This document shows, piece by piece, positions 34,588-49,676 of a stretch of DNA of 64,000 nt; position 1 is the stretch's first letter; every line of letters starts with the position of its first letter. The notes beneath the pieces are model-generated. The model was not told the origin of the DNA. It did not search any database and worked only from the letters and a program-made list of their open reading frames with translations. A program made the translations under genes and the position numbers. This DNA comes from Epiperipatus broadwayi. Taxonomy: Eukaryota; Onychophora; Udeonychophora; Euonychophora; Peripatidae. Location of the stretch: assembly GCA_028023455.1 (NCBI GenBank), contig JAQFVV010006340.1, positions 2,029,438 through 2,093,437 on the forward strand, written 5' to 3'.

Positions 34588-34598
34588 GAAGAGAAAAT
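34588..34598 (+). promoter_or_regulatory. Polypurine tract of element 1
   Basis: GAAGAGAAAAT directly precedes the TGTACC start of the 3' LTR. This is the place and composition expected for the plus-strand primer of LTR retrotransposons. Confidence 0.75.
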
Positions 34599-35700
34599 TG
34601 TACCTAACTGAAGTTTCACTTAGTTCCAAGAGGTAATCAAGGTTATCTTAGCTTAACCTTTTGTTTAAAATTTTGGATAAAAAAATAATGATGATAAAAA
34701 TGGAAATTAGACTAGTTAATTATTAAAATAGGATAATTTAAATATTTTAATAATATTAGTTGGTTTGATAAGGGATATTAGGTAATAATTTAACATAAGC
34801 AAATGTTAAAAAAAGAAAATAATGGTGAATTGATAAATAGTAAATATATTCGAAAATAACTACTGTATAATCTATTCTAATGTTTAAAGAATAATAATAA
34901 GATATTATTATTATTTTGGAATAAGTAAGAAATTTTTAAAAAAGAAATATGTAAGTTTTTATTAATATAAAATAAGAATATTTGTTATTAGTTTTGTAGT
35001 TTAACACTCTAGTTATAGAAGTTAGTTAGATTAAATAATTGTTAACATTTTATTGTTGTAATTCTAAAAATAACTTTAAACAATTAATGTAAAGCCCAGA
35101 TGTATGTAAGAATATGTGCATGCGTAGACTTGGAAACATAAGAATAAAAAAATTATTTAATTCCAATATTGTTTAAAATAAGTAAATAAAACAAATGTGT
35201 GGATAAAATTATTTCAATGAAATATTTAAGGGTTTAGTAAAAGGTATAACTTTGAATTTCATATTTATTACTATTGTGTTGTGTAAAATATCATTATAAA
35301 AAATTGTTGCATAATATTTGGTAATAATAAAATTTTGACTTTGCAGCTGAAAGTCATGTGGTATGGGAAAATTATATTGATTATGTCAGTAGATTGATTC
35401 TACAACTGGTTTGTCAGAATATTAAAATTTAATAAAAAAATATTTTATTGGCTTGTATATGAATTGTAGGTGGATGAAAAATTGTGAGATAAAATGGAGA
35501 TCAAGGGTCCCTTCAAAGGCTGACCTTGTTTGGATTCAACTGGTGTGGATCTTAAAAATTTTATTAATAAAAGTATTTTTTTAAAGAACTTGATATTTCT
35601 AAAAAAAATACAAGTATGTTTAAATAAATTAAAATTGTCCTGTAATGTTGGAGAGCTAAAAAGAAAAGGTAATCCATTTTTCTGACAATTTGCATTTCAG

Positions 35701-36093
35701 TTGAAGCATAGAAATTATAGTAAAAAACTGTCTAGAGTAAATGAAGTGTTTGACATATTATATGACATTAACCTGTTTAATTTTCTTTACTTGGAAATAA
35801 GGTTAAGGAACAAGCTATTAATCTCTTCCATAGATAAGCGTTCGGATGTATTAAACTATTTTGAAAATAAAATGCTAATTATTTTTCCTGTTAGATTAAA
35901 AGTATATGTAAAAAAAAACAAAAAAAAAAAAGAATTTTTTTTAAAGTTTAAAAAAGAACATTCTAAAGAAGCTGCTACATTCGATTACAGTGAAGCTATA
36001 AAGAATGATTTTTTTTTAAAAAAAAGGAAAAGTTATTACTTATATCTTGACATATATAAAAATTATTTTGTTTACCTAAATGCAAACAGATAA
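35701..36093 (+). pseudogene. 130-codon open frame inside the 3' LTR
   Basis: An uninterrupted frame directly after TTTGCATTTCAG, a good splice-acceptor-like end. It reads KHRNYSKKLSRVNEVFDILY at the start and NKLLISSIDKRSDVLNYFEN in the middle, then a lysine-rich part. The matching part of the 5' LTR (about 25160-25560) has stops and indels, so only this copy is open. A second frame at 36829-37011 matches 26073-26291. The sequence looks protein-like, but no family is recognised. It may be an exon of a captured gene or a relic of an LTR-borne gene; chance is possible. Confidence 0.3.
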
Positions 36094-36452
36094 TATATTC
36101 ATTTTAAAGGATAGTTCTTAGTTACACCATAAGAAAGGACACGTATTTGGAAATAAAACTTTAAAGCAATCTATAATGATTAATAATGAATTAATAGTTA
36201 TTGAGTACATTATATATGGTCATACTTGCCAGTATTTAAAAATAACGTTATGACATTAATTATAGCATATAAACAGAAAAGTGTCTTGAACAGTAAAAAA
36301 ATTTATACTTTCATATTTAAAAGTGGGCAAAGGATATTAATTTTAAAAAAATAAATACGTCTTGGAATATTATTAGGTGAAGTACTTAAGAAAAACTATA
36401 TTTTAAAAGAAGCATTTTCCTAAAAGAGTATAAAGAAGTTCAGGTAGAAAGA

Positions 36453-36682
<230 letters not shown>

Positions 36683-39600
36683 GCAATTTTGAACTCGGGA
36701 TCCTATAAATAAATTAAAGTGTGTTCAGCTGAAGAATTTATTTTGTTTCATGCTGGCTTAATCTTATTATTTATTTATTTTTAAATTGTTTAAAAAACTA
36801 TTATTAATGAACTATTGAACATTTTCGTTTGGAAATGATTGTCATGTGTATAAATGTATTAATTGAAGCTTCAAATTTGGATAAATATCTTAACCTGGAT
36901 AAATTGTGTACACATTATGAAAAGGAAAAAATCATTATGGAGCGGAAATATGAACTGGAATTAATATATATATATAGTCTGTTTTATTGCTTTAAAAAAA
37001 AGAAACCATAAAAATATTTATGCTATTAAATTTTTTGTAACACTTTTTGCATAAATATACAGGTAAACTAACGTTATAATTTTAAAATGAAATAGGTTTA
37101 TTTAATGAGCAAACTTTCTTTGCCATTCTTAAGTAGATTTAGTTGATTTATTAAGCATTAGATTAGCTAGTTTCTATTTAATAATGTTATTATAGAGATT
37201 TAAATATCACAGTCTTATTTTCATATAAATGGGTTGTTTTACTCGATTTTTATTTTAAATTTACTAAAGACGTTTATCAGAGAATATCCATTCATTTGTT
37301 TCATGAATGTTATATTAATAATAATTACAAATATTTTATATTCATCAAGAAGTTAGTATTCTTGCATTTAATTTACAATTTTAAAAGTCCACTAGTTACT
37401 ATATTTTAGCATTTAATATTTTGTTACATGTGCATTGTGCCTTGCCTAGAGTTTTATAAGCATTTAATTTCAAAGTATTTTTTACAGTAGTCAGTTGACA
37501 CATAGTTTGCTTTGTTGGTTCGAACATTGGATATACATTTTGTATTTTTAGACTTCTTAGGAATAACTTAATTAGTTAGTATTTGTTAGCCTCAAGAGTT
37601 AGGCTTAGTAATAATTTTTGAATATGCTTATGGAGTAGATAAAATCATCCATCCTTATTGTATTGTAATTCCATGATTTGATAGTGCTTATTTCCAAAAA
37701 GAGGATATGTGCTTTTCTGGTGGGTGTTCCTTTTCCCAGATGTACTGAAGATGAATTCCAGACATCTTAATTTTGCCTCATAGTTAGGTATTTTGGAAAT
37801 CACCACATTCTTTTCCAGTTCTGAGGAGCCTAGTATTTTTATATTTTTTGCCTATCATTCATGATGACTTAATGCTAAATCCACCACAGTATGTGATGTT
37901 GCATTTGTTTTAGATTTTTGATGACAAAATATGCTTCTTTGAGGAAATGTATTTCTTCGGGTAGTTGTAGCTAATTTAAGGTGCATAAGTATATCAATGT
38001 TTGAATTGTGTTGCTATGATAGTTTTATCACACACAAACTAACCAACAATAAGTTATATTTATTTTAAAGTATGTTAAATATGCATATGGTATAAGTGGC
38101 AATTCACACATACTAATTTAATATTTTCATCCAGAATTTTGCCGCTGGATTTGTAAGTCTGTTACATTATTATCTTTAAAACATTGAGGGAATAATTTAT
38201 GTGGACTAAAGTTATTTAAAAAAAAATTATAACTGATCTCTGATGAATGATTGCCCCATACACTTAATTTAGGTTAGTTTTAATATTAGCTTGTTCTGAT
38301 TTAAACATATATGTAGCTATGATATTAGTTATATCCGTGAAACTAGTGATGATATTTTTTTTTTTAAAAATATTGCTGAATATGCTTACTCCAACTTAGC
38401 GTTTGTTAGGTTTAGGAGTATAAAATTAAGCTTAGGGTTTTCAAGATAAACCTAGTTCTGTGTGTCTTTCTGATTATTAGATGACACAATAATTTTATCA
38501 ATTAGTCTAATAATGAAGGATGGTAGTGTACTTATTAAGTACATATGATAATGAAAATTTAATATTTTTTTTGAGAAAAATATAATTATTAAAAGAAAGT
38601 AACAGTGAATAATCTTTGTAGGTAATTAAGTGTATTAGTGTAAGTTAAATAAAACTGTTAAGAGTCCAAATAATTGTATTAAATCTTAGTGTGGTATTGG
38701 CACTGTTTGTATTCTACTACATTTGTAAACATTTCTTCTCATTTTTAATAAACCAAATTATTATTATTTCAAAAGTTTGTTTTGTTTGTTTTACTTTTAT
38801 ATGAGAATATATTATTGTCTTGGGTTCCAAGTTCCCAAAATCTTAAAATGTAAAAGTTATTGAATCTTCAATTCAGAAATTTACAAGTATATTCTAAGTT
38901 AAATAAATATAGTTAATATTGTCTTGAAAATTAAAAAAAAAGTTATATTAAAGTAAATGATTGTCACATTGACTCATAAATACAGATAATTGCATTAGAA
39001 CAGATACCTGATTAAATTTTTAGTTAAAAGTTTATTTATTTTTAAATTATCGGTATATCTTTCAGACTAAAGATTATGCAATATCAGATTAACAATATTA
39101 GTACTTCAGAAGAATATTTTAATTAATATTATTTTAGGAGCTGCACCTTATCTTATATTTACTGCACATCATCTATCATCATCTTAAATCTGATATATTT
39201 AAAGAATTCTAATTCATTTGCATTTGAGGTCTTAGTGGTTGTCTGTAAGTATAAAAAGGCATTAAAAGTACCCTTGCTCTTTTCTTTGCTCAAGTAATAT
39301 CTTAGATAATATGTCATTATTAGTTAAATTTAAATTGATTCAATAAATTTTGTGAATTAATATTTGTTTTCTTTATTATTTTAAGATTAAATATGTTATA
39401 ATTATTTTATGGTCAGCTAAGATGTCACTTATTTATTTATTAATCATAATAATTCCTTATTAGGCAACTTAACTTAAATTTTAATTTTACACAAGAGTGT
39501 TAGTTTTAAAATCCCTGAGGTTATTTACTCTTGTTGTTTTAGTAAATATAATTCTGTAAGATCATATTTTAAAGCAAAGCATCATAGGTCTTATTCAGAG

Positions 39601-40430
39601 AGTGTATAAACTATTGGCAGGACTAATATGTTAAGCATTGATTAGTGATTTTAGATAATCTTTTGTATGGTTTATTAAAATATTAATATGCTGTAGTAGT
39701 TATAGTTCATCAGTATTGGATTTGATCTTTATTTGATTATACATCTCTGGATCATTATCTCTTTTCTTTAAATTTATTGTGGCCCCACTGAGCCAAGTCG
39801 TTTGGAGTCTCTCATTTATATTTTATTTCATTTCATTTCAATTTTATTCCATTTCTTTTCATGTCATTTATTTCTATCATCTCATTTCATTTCTCTCTTC
39901 TTTATTCCATTTTCTTCTTATATCTCTCTTTCATATCTTTCTATCATCTCAGCTATTTAAAACATTTGTTAAGAGTTTCTTCTATCATCTCATTTCATTT
40001 TTCTCTTCTCTATTCCATCTTCTTCTTATATCTCTCTTTCATATCTTTCCATCATCTCATTTCTTATTTTTTCCATTACATATATTATTTCTATTACTTT
40101 TCCCCACTTCTTTTCTTCCTCGATTCTTTTCTTTTCCATCATTTATCCTTACCATTATCATTATCTCCATTTCATTATTAGTATTACATCTCTCTTTCTC
40201 TTCTTTCTTTCTCACATTTCTATCTCCTTTCTTTTAAGATACAATGTACATCTCTCTCTATACCACCCTTATTATCTGCTCCCTTTTACTATTCCATGTA
40301 CCTTTCATCATCATCATGTTTACCTCCATTTCATAATTTTCTCACACTTCTTTCTCATTTCATTACTAGCATTTTCTTCTTTTCTTTCTCTCTTCTCTTT
40401 ATCACACCCCCATCTCCTTCTAGTTAGGTT

Positions 40431-43102
<2,672 letters not shown>

Positions 43103-43105
43103 TAG

Positions 43106-43117
43106 TCCTTCCTCCTT
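43106..43117 (-). promoter_or_regulatory. Polypurine tract of element 2
   Basis: On the minus strand AAGGAGGAAGGA, then CTA, directly precedes the LTR start TGATCTTCC. This fixes the orientation of the element. Confidence 0.75.
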
Positions 43118-43381
43118 ATGAAAGAAAAATGAATTGGATAACAACAATCACTATTAATAGCACATCAAATTTTACTCTCAGATTATTCCAAAATTAGAAA
43201 ATTATGTTGGTTGAATAAACATAAAACAATAAAACATTTAATGTTTTTACAAACACATGTTTATATTACTTTTTAGCATCATTAAATAAGCAAGAAAAAA
43301 ATAACTAAATTCTATATTGAACAATATGTATAACTTTTATTAATCATGTCTTGCAGGATATGGAATCAAACTGCGAGCATT

Positions 43382-44205
43382 TTAAGTAACTTTAAACCTT
43401 GCTCGATTATTCTTTATTTCCTTTCTTCTGACAAGTTTATCTCCACGAGACTTTATCTCAACCTTCTTTAGTCTAGTTTTTACCGTTCTGTGTTCTATCA
43501 TTTTATTTCTGGATGTCTTTATACACTTTACATTTACTTTCTTTAGTTTGATTTTAGCCTTTCCAACTGTTTTTTCTTCATCAACAATCTTTCTACCAAG
43601 ATTTAAATTAACTAACTTTTCATTTATTATTTTAAATTTGACTTTTGCTTTCCCAATATCTCTTATATAATCTGCACCTTTATTAAGATAACTTATCTTA
43701 ACCTTCTCTCTACTCATCTCTTTGAATTTTACTTTAATTTTCTTCATATGTTTATTGTGATTAATTACCTCTGTCATAAAATCTACGTTAGTTTTCTTCT
43801 TACTTTTACATTTAAGCTTTACTTAGGCTTTGCCTAAATCTCTTTCCGGATTAATAACTTTTCTAAGAAAATTTAAGTCAAACATCTTTGTATTCTTAAT
43901 TTTACATTTTATTTTCACTTTACCAACTTCTCTACCATGACTAACACTTTCTATTAAACATTTCATACTATATATTACATGTTTAGTATCTCCATAAAAT
44001 ATTTTTTTTAAAAAACATTCATCTTCACCTTATGTTCTAAATAATCAAGAACACACTTTAAATTGATGTTTTCATTTTTATTTCTAAACTTATTTCTGGT
44101 GATATCAGTAACCTTCAGCAATTCATTCTCCAAAGTTTCTAGATATTTCATGTCTAAGGAAATTATTTCTGTCTTCATTGATTTATTAATTTCTTTCTCT
44201 ATCAA
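43382..44205 (-). pseudogene. Element 2 internal gene, 3' part (KVKFK repeats)
   Basis: Reads MIEKEINKSMKTEIISLDMK from 44205, shifts frame near 44008, then runs to 43382 with one in-frame stop near 43825. At least five repeats of about 30 residues are visible, with the pattern (E/K)R-x-(V/L)-GKAKVKFK followed by about 15 variable residues and an L-x-(R/K)-K-x-(I/V) end. Clear cores are GREVGKVKIKCK, ERDLGKA-stop-VKLKCK, KKIKVKFK, RDIGKAKVKFK and EKTVGKAKIKLK. Element 1 has the same phrase type (PKRDLVKTSVKLKR). No family is recognised. Basic charge suggests nucleic-acid contact, which is inference. Confidence 0.6.
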
Positions 44206-44373
44206 GATTCTTCTTGAAATTTTTAAGCACGTCTATATCTTCAATTTTCTCTAATTTTGTGTCCTCATTAACTTTTTCTCTAAGTTCTTTGTATACATTT
44301 ATTTCATCTCTGGCTAAACTAACATTTTATTAATCTGCATAACTTGGTCATTAATATTCTCTTGCATTTCTAG

Positions 44374-45048
44374 CTACATTTTGGGTATTTCTAATCTTGC
44401 TTCTAGCTTTGTTTCTAGTTTCACTTCTAATTTTATCTCTGACATTTCAGACTTTATTTCAACCATCAACTCCTCTGATTTCTTTTGACTCCATTTTATT
44501 TCTATTGCTATCTCTGATTCCTGACTTTTTACTTTCTCCTCCACAACTTGCATCTGCCTGACTATACTAGCTTTTATTTCTACCATTTCTGACTTCATTT
44601 CTGAAACTTCCAATTTTATTTCAGCCATTCTCTCCTCTGACTTATCTTGATTCAATTTTATTTCTTTTAGTTCTGACTTCAATTCTACAAACATCTCTTC
44701 TGACCTTTCTCTATCTTCTACTCGACCAGACTTTAGTTCTCTTAATTCTGATTTCAATTCTGCTTGACCTGACTTTAGTTCTTCTTTTAATTCTGATTTT
44801 AATTCTGTGTGACCTGACTTTAGTTCTTCTCTTAATTCTGATTTTAATTCTACAAAAAACGATTTGGCCCACATCGACATCCCATCATCTGTGGTTTTAA
44901 ATATAGTATCTCTAATCTTACTAAACTCTCCATATGACATATCTATAGCTTCATTTCCTGATTCAAGGTCAGGGGACATCACAACAATGTCTGGAGATGG
45001 CGTCTCTTGAGACCCACCCAAACTATCATATAAGCTAAACTCTTCCAT
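44374..45048 (-). CDS. Element 2 internal gene, 5' part (coiled-coil protein)
   Basis: An intact 224-codon frame starting MEEFSLYDSLGGSQETPSPD. Residues about 1-60 are acidic and Ser/Pro-containing. From about residue 65 to the end it is a long coiled coil with near-repeats of ELKSELREELKSG, then EIKLEVSEMKSE. The start is supported by the similar MES...DSLG opening in element 1. After the stop, sequence in another frame (LARDEINVYKELREKVNEDT near 44310-44250) links it to the lysine-rich repeat part, so the ancestral protein was probably about 550 residues. By position it is the gag-equivalent, but it shows no capsid or zinc-finger signature. Confidence 0.6.
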   Translation of the reverse strand: MEEFSLYDSLGGSQETPSPDIVVMSPDLESGNEAIDMSYGEFSKIRDTIFKTTDDGMSMWAKSFFVELKSELREELKSGHTELKSELKEELKSGQAELKSELRELKSGRVEDRERSEEMFVELKSELKEIKLNQDKSEERMAEIKLEVSEMKSEMVEIKASIVRQMQVVEEKVKSQESEIAIEIKWSQKKSEELMVEIKSEMSEIKLEVKLETKLEARLEIPKM

Positions 45049-47033
45049 TTTATAATCTCTTAAAAATTTATTAATACTACTTAAAGAAAATAAGGTTTAC
45101 CAGCTCCAACCTCCACCAAACCAACAATTCAAATTCACCATCATTACGTAAAACCACATAAAATTTTCACAATTTTATTTTCCCATACAACGTTTGATTT
45201 TCCACACACACATAGACAAGAAGACATTAAATTTTAATTAGATAGCTAGCTGAAATTACAAATTAAATTTTACATGATCCACCATAGTAATATTACAAAC
45301 TACACCAATTCAAATTACTGATAAAAGAACAAAATAATTTAAACATGTTCATTTATCTTTATGCTATGTTGGGTGCATTCAAACCCCCCCCCCCCCAATG
45401 AATTTTATAACCAAAATAAAATTAATGATGACATGCATTTCTATGACAACTGATATACTATTTTTAATTAAATATGGAAGACGCTAACCTTTGCATAAGA
45501 ATATAGAAAATAGCCTTTTAAGAATGAGCTATATATTCGAGTTATATACTCATCCATTCTTCTAAAGATTCAACAGATACTGACATCCAAAAGAATAATT
45601 ATCAGTTCACAATTTTGAGATAGATAAAAGAATTCCATCACTGCTCTTAAAACAGACAATGCTCCATGAACACTCTGATGATCGTCCCACTTTAGTCACT
45701 CTAAGCTACTACAACCCATAATATTTTACTACAAACCCTATCACACTACCCTGCTTGAATCTAAGTCTTAGGGGATATTTATAAAATATTGTCTTGCTCA
45801 TCTTTGGGAGACTTAGAGACAAATATTACATATATATTATAAAGAACTATGCCTTGCTTTCTCTGGAGTCTTAAAGGCAAAATCATGGCAGGTGTACTGT
45901 TAACTGCTTCATGGAAACTTATATCTGATATTATAAGTTGGGTTAGAGCAGTGAATGAAAACAATCAATCACCAGTGATATGAATACACCATATCCTTAA
46001 AACAATAACAAAAACTCTCCATCCATCACCAAAACTTGCAACACAACCAACAAAACTCCAACAATCAAGCATTCTATTTAACCATCAAAATTATAGACTT
46101 TCTATAACAGAAATGTTCTGAATGTGAACATCAATAATCCTATGCTTGTCTGGCAGCAATGCTATATTTTATTGACAAGCAAAATATCAAAAAATTAAAA
46201 TAATGCTATCAACTTTAACATTTACTATAAGTTGTGATATTTATATAGCTTTAAAATTAAAACTAATTTGTTTCATGGCTGTATTTATTTATTTTACATA
46301 AAAATGTTGTTTTTTAACTATACATCTGACATTAATAGATCTACTACACATCTTTCAAATATTGGCTTATTTCAAACCTTAGTTAATGCTCCATTTATCT
46401 CTAGTTCCATTTTGTCAAACATTTCTAATAATCTTCCAGATTGATATAAGAAAAATCCTTGAATAAGAAAACTGCCAACTTGATTCTATTTTGGAACCAA
46501 TTTTGCAACACCTGTATATTTAAAACAGGAATAAAGTAATTCTAATGGCACTGGATTACTTCTCATCTCAGGTATATGCCAATATATATCAACAAAAATA
46601 TAAACACTCTACAAGATATGAGACTTAAGTAATCAAGATCCCATGATTAAACAGCCATTTATCCCTATCTACAATAATCATCAATTAAATCCAACATGCT
46701 GGATGTTATTCCACTCCACTATCATTAACTAATCATGTCATCCACATTGTGTTCCATTCATAATAGAATGTACAATATATAATCTCCAATAAAGAACAAA
46801 ATACACATATGAACAAAGATGAATCAATCACCAATCATTGTGCAGCCATTTATAACCTCAGTAACCTCTATATATCATGCCCCAATCATTGGGAACCATT
46901 TATCCATAAATATATTGAGCATTTAACCCATAAATGTTGAGACATCCACATTGGGCAAGCCATTTAACCCAAGAAAGTTGTGGGCTGTATGTATATATCA
47001 AGCCATCCACATTGGTCACCACTTAACCCACCC
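45049..47033 (-). other. Leader of element 2 with degenerate repeats and PBS region
   Basis: Long non-coding stretch between the 5' LTR and the first codon. Near the LTR (46840-47030) a short unit recurs imperfectly: ACATCCACATTGGGC with CATTTAACCCA, then GCCATCCACATTGGTCACC with ACTTAACCCA. On the minus strand, TGGTGACCAATGTGGATGGC, about 13 bases inside the LTR edge, resembles the PBS of element 1 (TGGCACCCAACATGGGGC) and may be a shifted, decayed PBS. A poly-C run lies at about 45385-45398. The open frame 45779-45964 is not supported. Confidence 0.5.
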
Positions 47034-49590
47034 TGTAACCTCTGTCTTCTTCACTTATTCACTTTATTAGATTTATAAATGCCCAGGCACCAATTATATA
47101 CAAGATAGAATAAAATTTATAACTGTAATTGCTTTTTAAACTTATTTAAAAGATTCATATACTATAATTGTTCTATGGCTTAACTCAGTTGAGGTTATAG
47201 GATATGGTATTCATATAGGATGCAAATAAGAGTAATAGAACATTTATGGATAACAATTCTGTAACACTAATTTAATCATATGCCACACATTTATTCAATT
47301 ACAAAACTATTGCAAAATTATCAATTATCACATTTATTATAGGATAGACAATGATGAAGACCGGGTACTTTATATCCACATCACCACCTATTCTAAGCAA
47401 AGTAAAATATAATATTGGCACTGTAATATTGGGATCTATCAACTGTAGACAAATTAAATAAATTTGACTTATACTGGCAAATCTAGATATTCTATAACTA
47501 TGTTATGTTAACCATGTGTGTGTGTGTGTGTGTAGAAATGGAGAATCAAACATATAATAAAAACAATTCATATGGGACATTAATTCTATAAAACATTTAC
47601 TGAAAATCAAAGACAAAATAAATATAAAAAAATATTATTTTATACACCTTGCTAATTACATTTCTCCTACAGTAAAACCAAAATTGACTAATATTTAATA
47701 TATGAATCATATATTTTCGAATATGTGTGTTTTATAACATTGTAAATATAATGTATTTCTAAAACATACTTTTATTAGCTTATTTATAAAATACATAGTA
47801 CAACAAATTAATCATTTTTTTATATGTATTATAAAAATTTATAAAACATTTATCTGTTATGATCAGTGTATATCATCTAACATTAACTATACAAAAATGA
47901 AGAAAGGCAGGGGAAAACAATAACCAAACACTTACACCTATATATGTGAGGGTTAAATAATATCTCCAAACTCAATCTAAATAATCTAATCATCCCTCGA
48001 CCATTTATACCTCCAAATACACTCAATATAGTTCCTACATAACAAACTTATAAGAGACAAGGTTTTAATTCTTTATTTTTTTTAAATAAACTTCATTAAC
48101 GAAATTGAAGCTTAATAAATACAATTTTTTAAAAAATAATTTATAGCATCACGCACACATCCAAAAATATATAATCACCTATAATATAGTTTCTACATCA
48201 TATAAAATAATAGATTATCATATTATAATAATAAGAAGTTACATTGTTTTGTTTCTTAAAAGAAAAAAAAAAATTGGTTATACATTTTTTTATAAGCAAT
48301 AACAAAAAATACTTATCAATATCCAATCATTACATGTTATGTTTTTTTTTAAAAAAATTGAAAGTTGAATGAAACATACCTATCAAATTCAAAGACAACA
48401 GTAAATTATAACATAAAAAAGGTCTATCTGATTGGTAAAGTATAATTTGTTAAGAATGACAATAGTCTTTTATTTTATAATAGAGTTCCGTGATAGGCAT
48501 TATAAATAACATTTGCATGTATTGGAATTATTTTATTATATATACATGAATAGCAAAGTTATACAGTACATAATTATCCTCTTGATATAGGATTAAATGG
48601 ATAAACTCTTTCATTTTAAATTTTATTTTGCAGAATATTGATAGAAAATTCTTAAAATTGAAAACGCACATCAAGCGTTTAATTATAGCGTTTAATAAGA
48701 AAATTTTAGCTAGCTTTATTTTAAACAATTTTCTCATTCTGATATTATTTATTTTTGGTAATACTTTAAAATAAATCATAATTATTTAGCTTACATAACA
48801 TCCAGGCATTTTAAAGGTAGTGAACATGGATCATCATTTGACAGAAATTTTGAGCTGGCTTTCTTTTGGAGGTTTATCTCTTCATTTTTATATTATTCCA
48901 GTAGTATAATAGAAAATCCTCCACAAGTATATTATCAGAATCCTCGTGATGTTTTTAGTATTTGTTCTAATACTCTTAGAGAGTTATTAATTCTTTTATG
49001 CTTTTTTTTTTATATCTTCTTCCTTGGAATTTTTTTATACTTTCCTTCAAGTTTTAAACTTTCTGTCTCTCCCCACTCATGCCCTCTGTCTTTCTTATTA
49101 CAATCAACTTTGGAAGTGTGCCAGAATTTTTACTTATAAAATTTTAACAATACAATATTTGAATGGAATAAAACATAATAATAAAAAAATATTAAATATT
49201 AATTTACAAATGTTATTCACTAATATACAAATAATCTTTATCATTTTAAATATAAGATTATGAACAATACATAATTAGTAAATAATAAATAAAATATAGA
49301 AAAGAAAATTCCAATTAATAATATATCTATGTATCTGCTTATTATGACATGTAAATTTTTCTACTACATACAAACATCCCTGATGTTGCTCATCCTCCTC
49401 TTCTACTACCAAACATATATAATCCAAAACTCTACCAATCAGTACACCCAATTAAAGTTTTAATTTTTTTAAAATCCTAATTTTAACTAGCAAATTACAA
49501 CACAATTCATTTTTCTCAGATAACTATCTTTAGCCACTGTTAACACAATTGGGAACTTCCCACATTTCTTCCTGGTGCCAACCTGGAAGG

Positions 49591-49593
<3 letters not shown>
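47034..49593 (-). repeat. 5' LTR of element 2 (2.56 kb)
   Basis: Top strand runs TGTAACCTCTG at 47034 to GGAAGGTCA at 49593, then (TA)n. Collinear with 40538-43102 over the whole length with scattered substitutions and small indels. Confidence 0.9.

Positions 49594-49673
<80 letters not shown>
49594..49673. repeat. (TA)n between element 2 and the next LTR-like block
   Basis: About 80 bp of TA with an LTR-type end on each side (GGTCA left, TGTAACC right). The poly-Tyr/Ile frames across it are artefacts. Confidence 0.95.

Positions 49674-49676
<3 letters not shown>

Noticed and set aside
30328-34598. Reverse transcriptase, integrase or protease in the element 1 core
   Set aside because: I looked for YxDD, DTG/DSG and HHCC/DDE-type patterns in the open stretches on both strands and saw none. 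The region is fully explained by one gene and one nested transposon.
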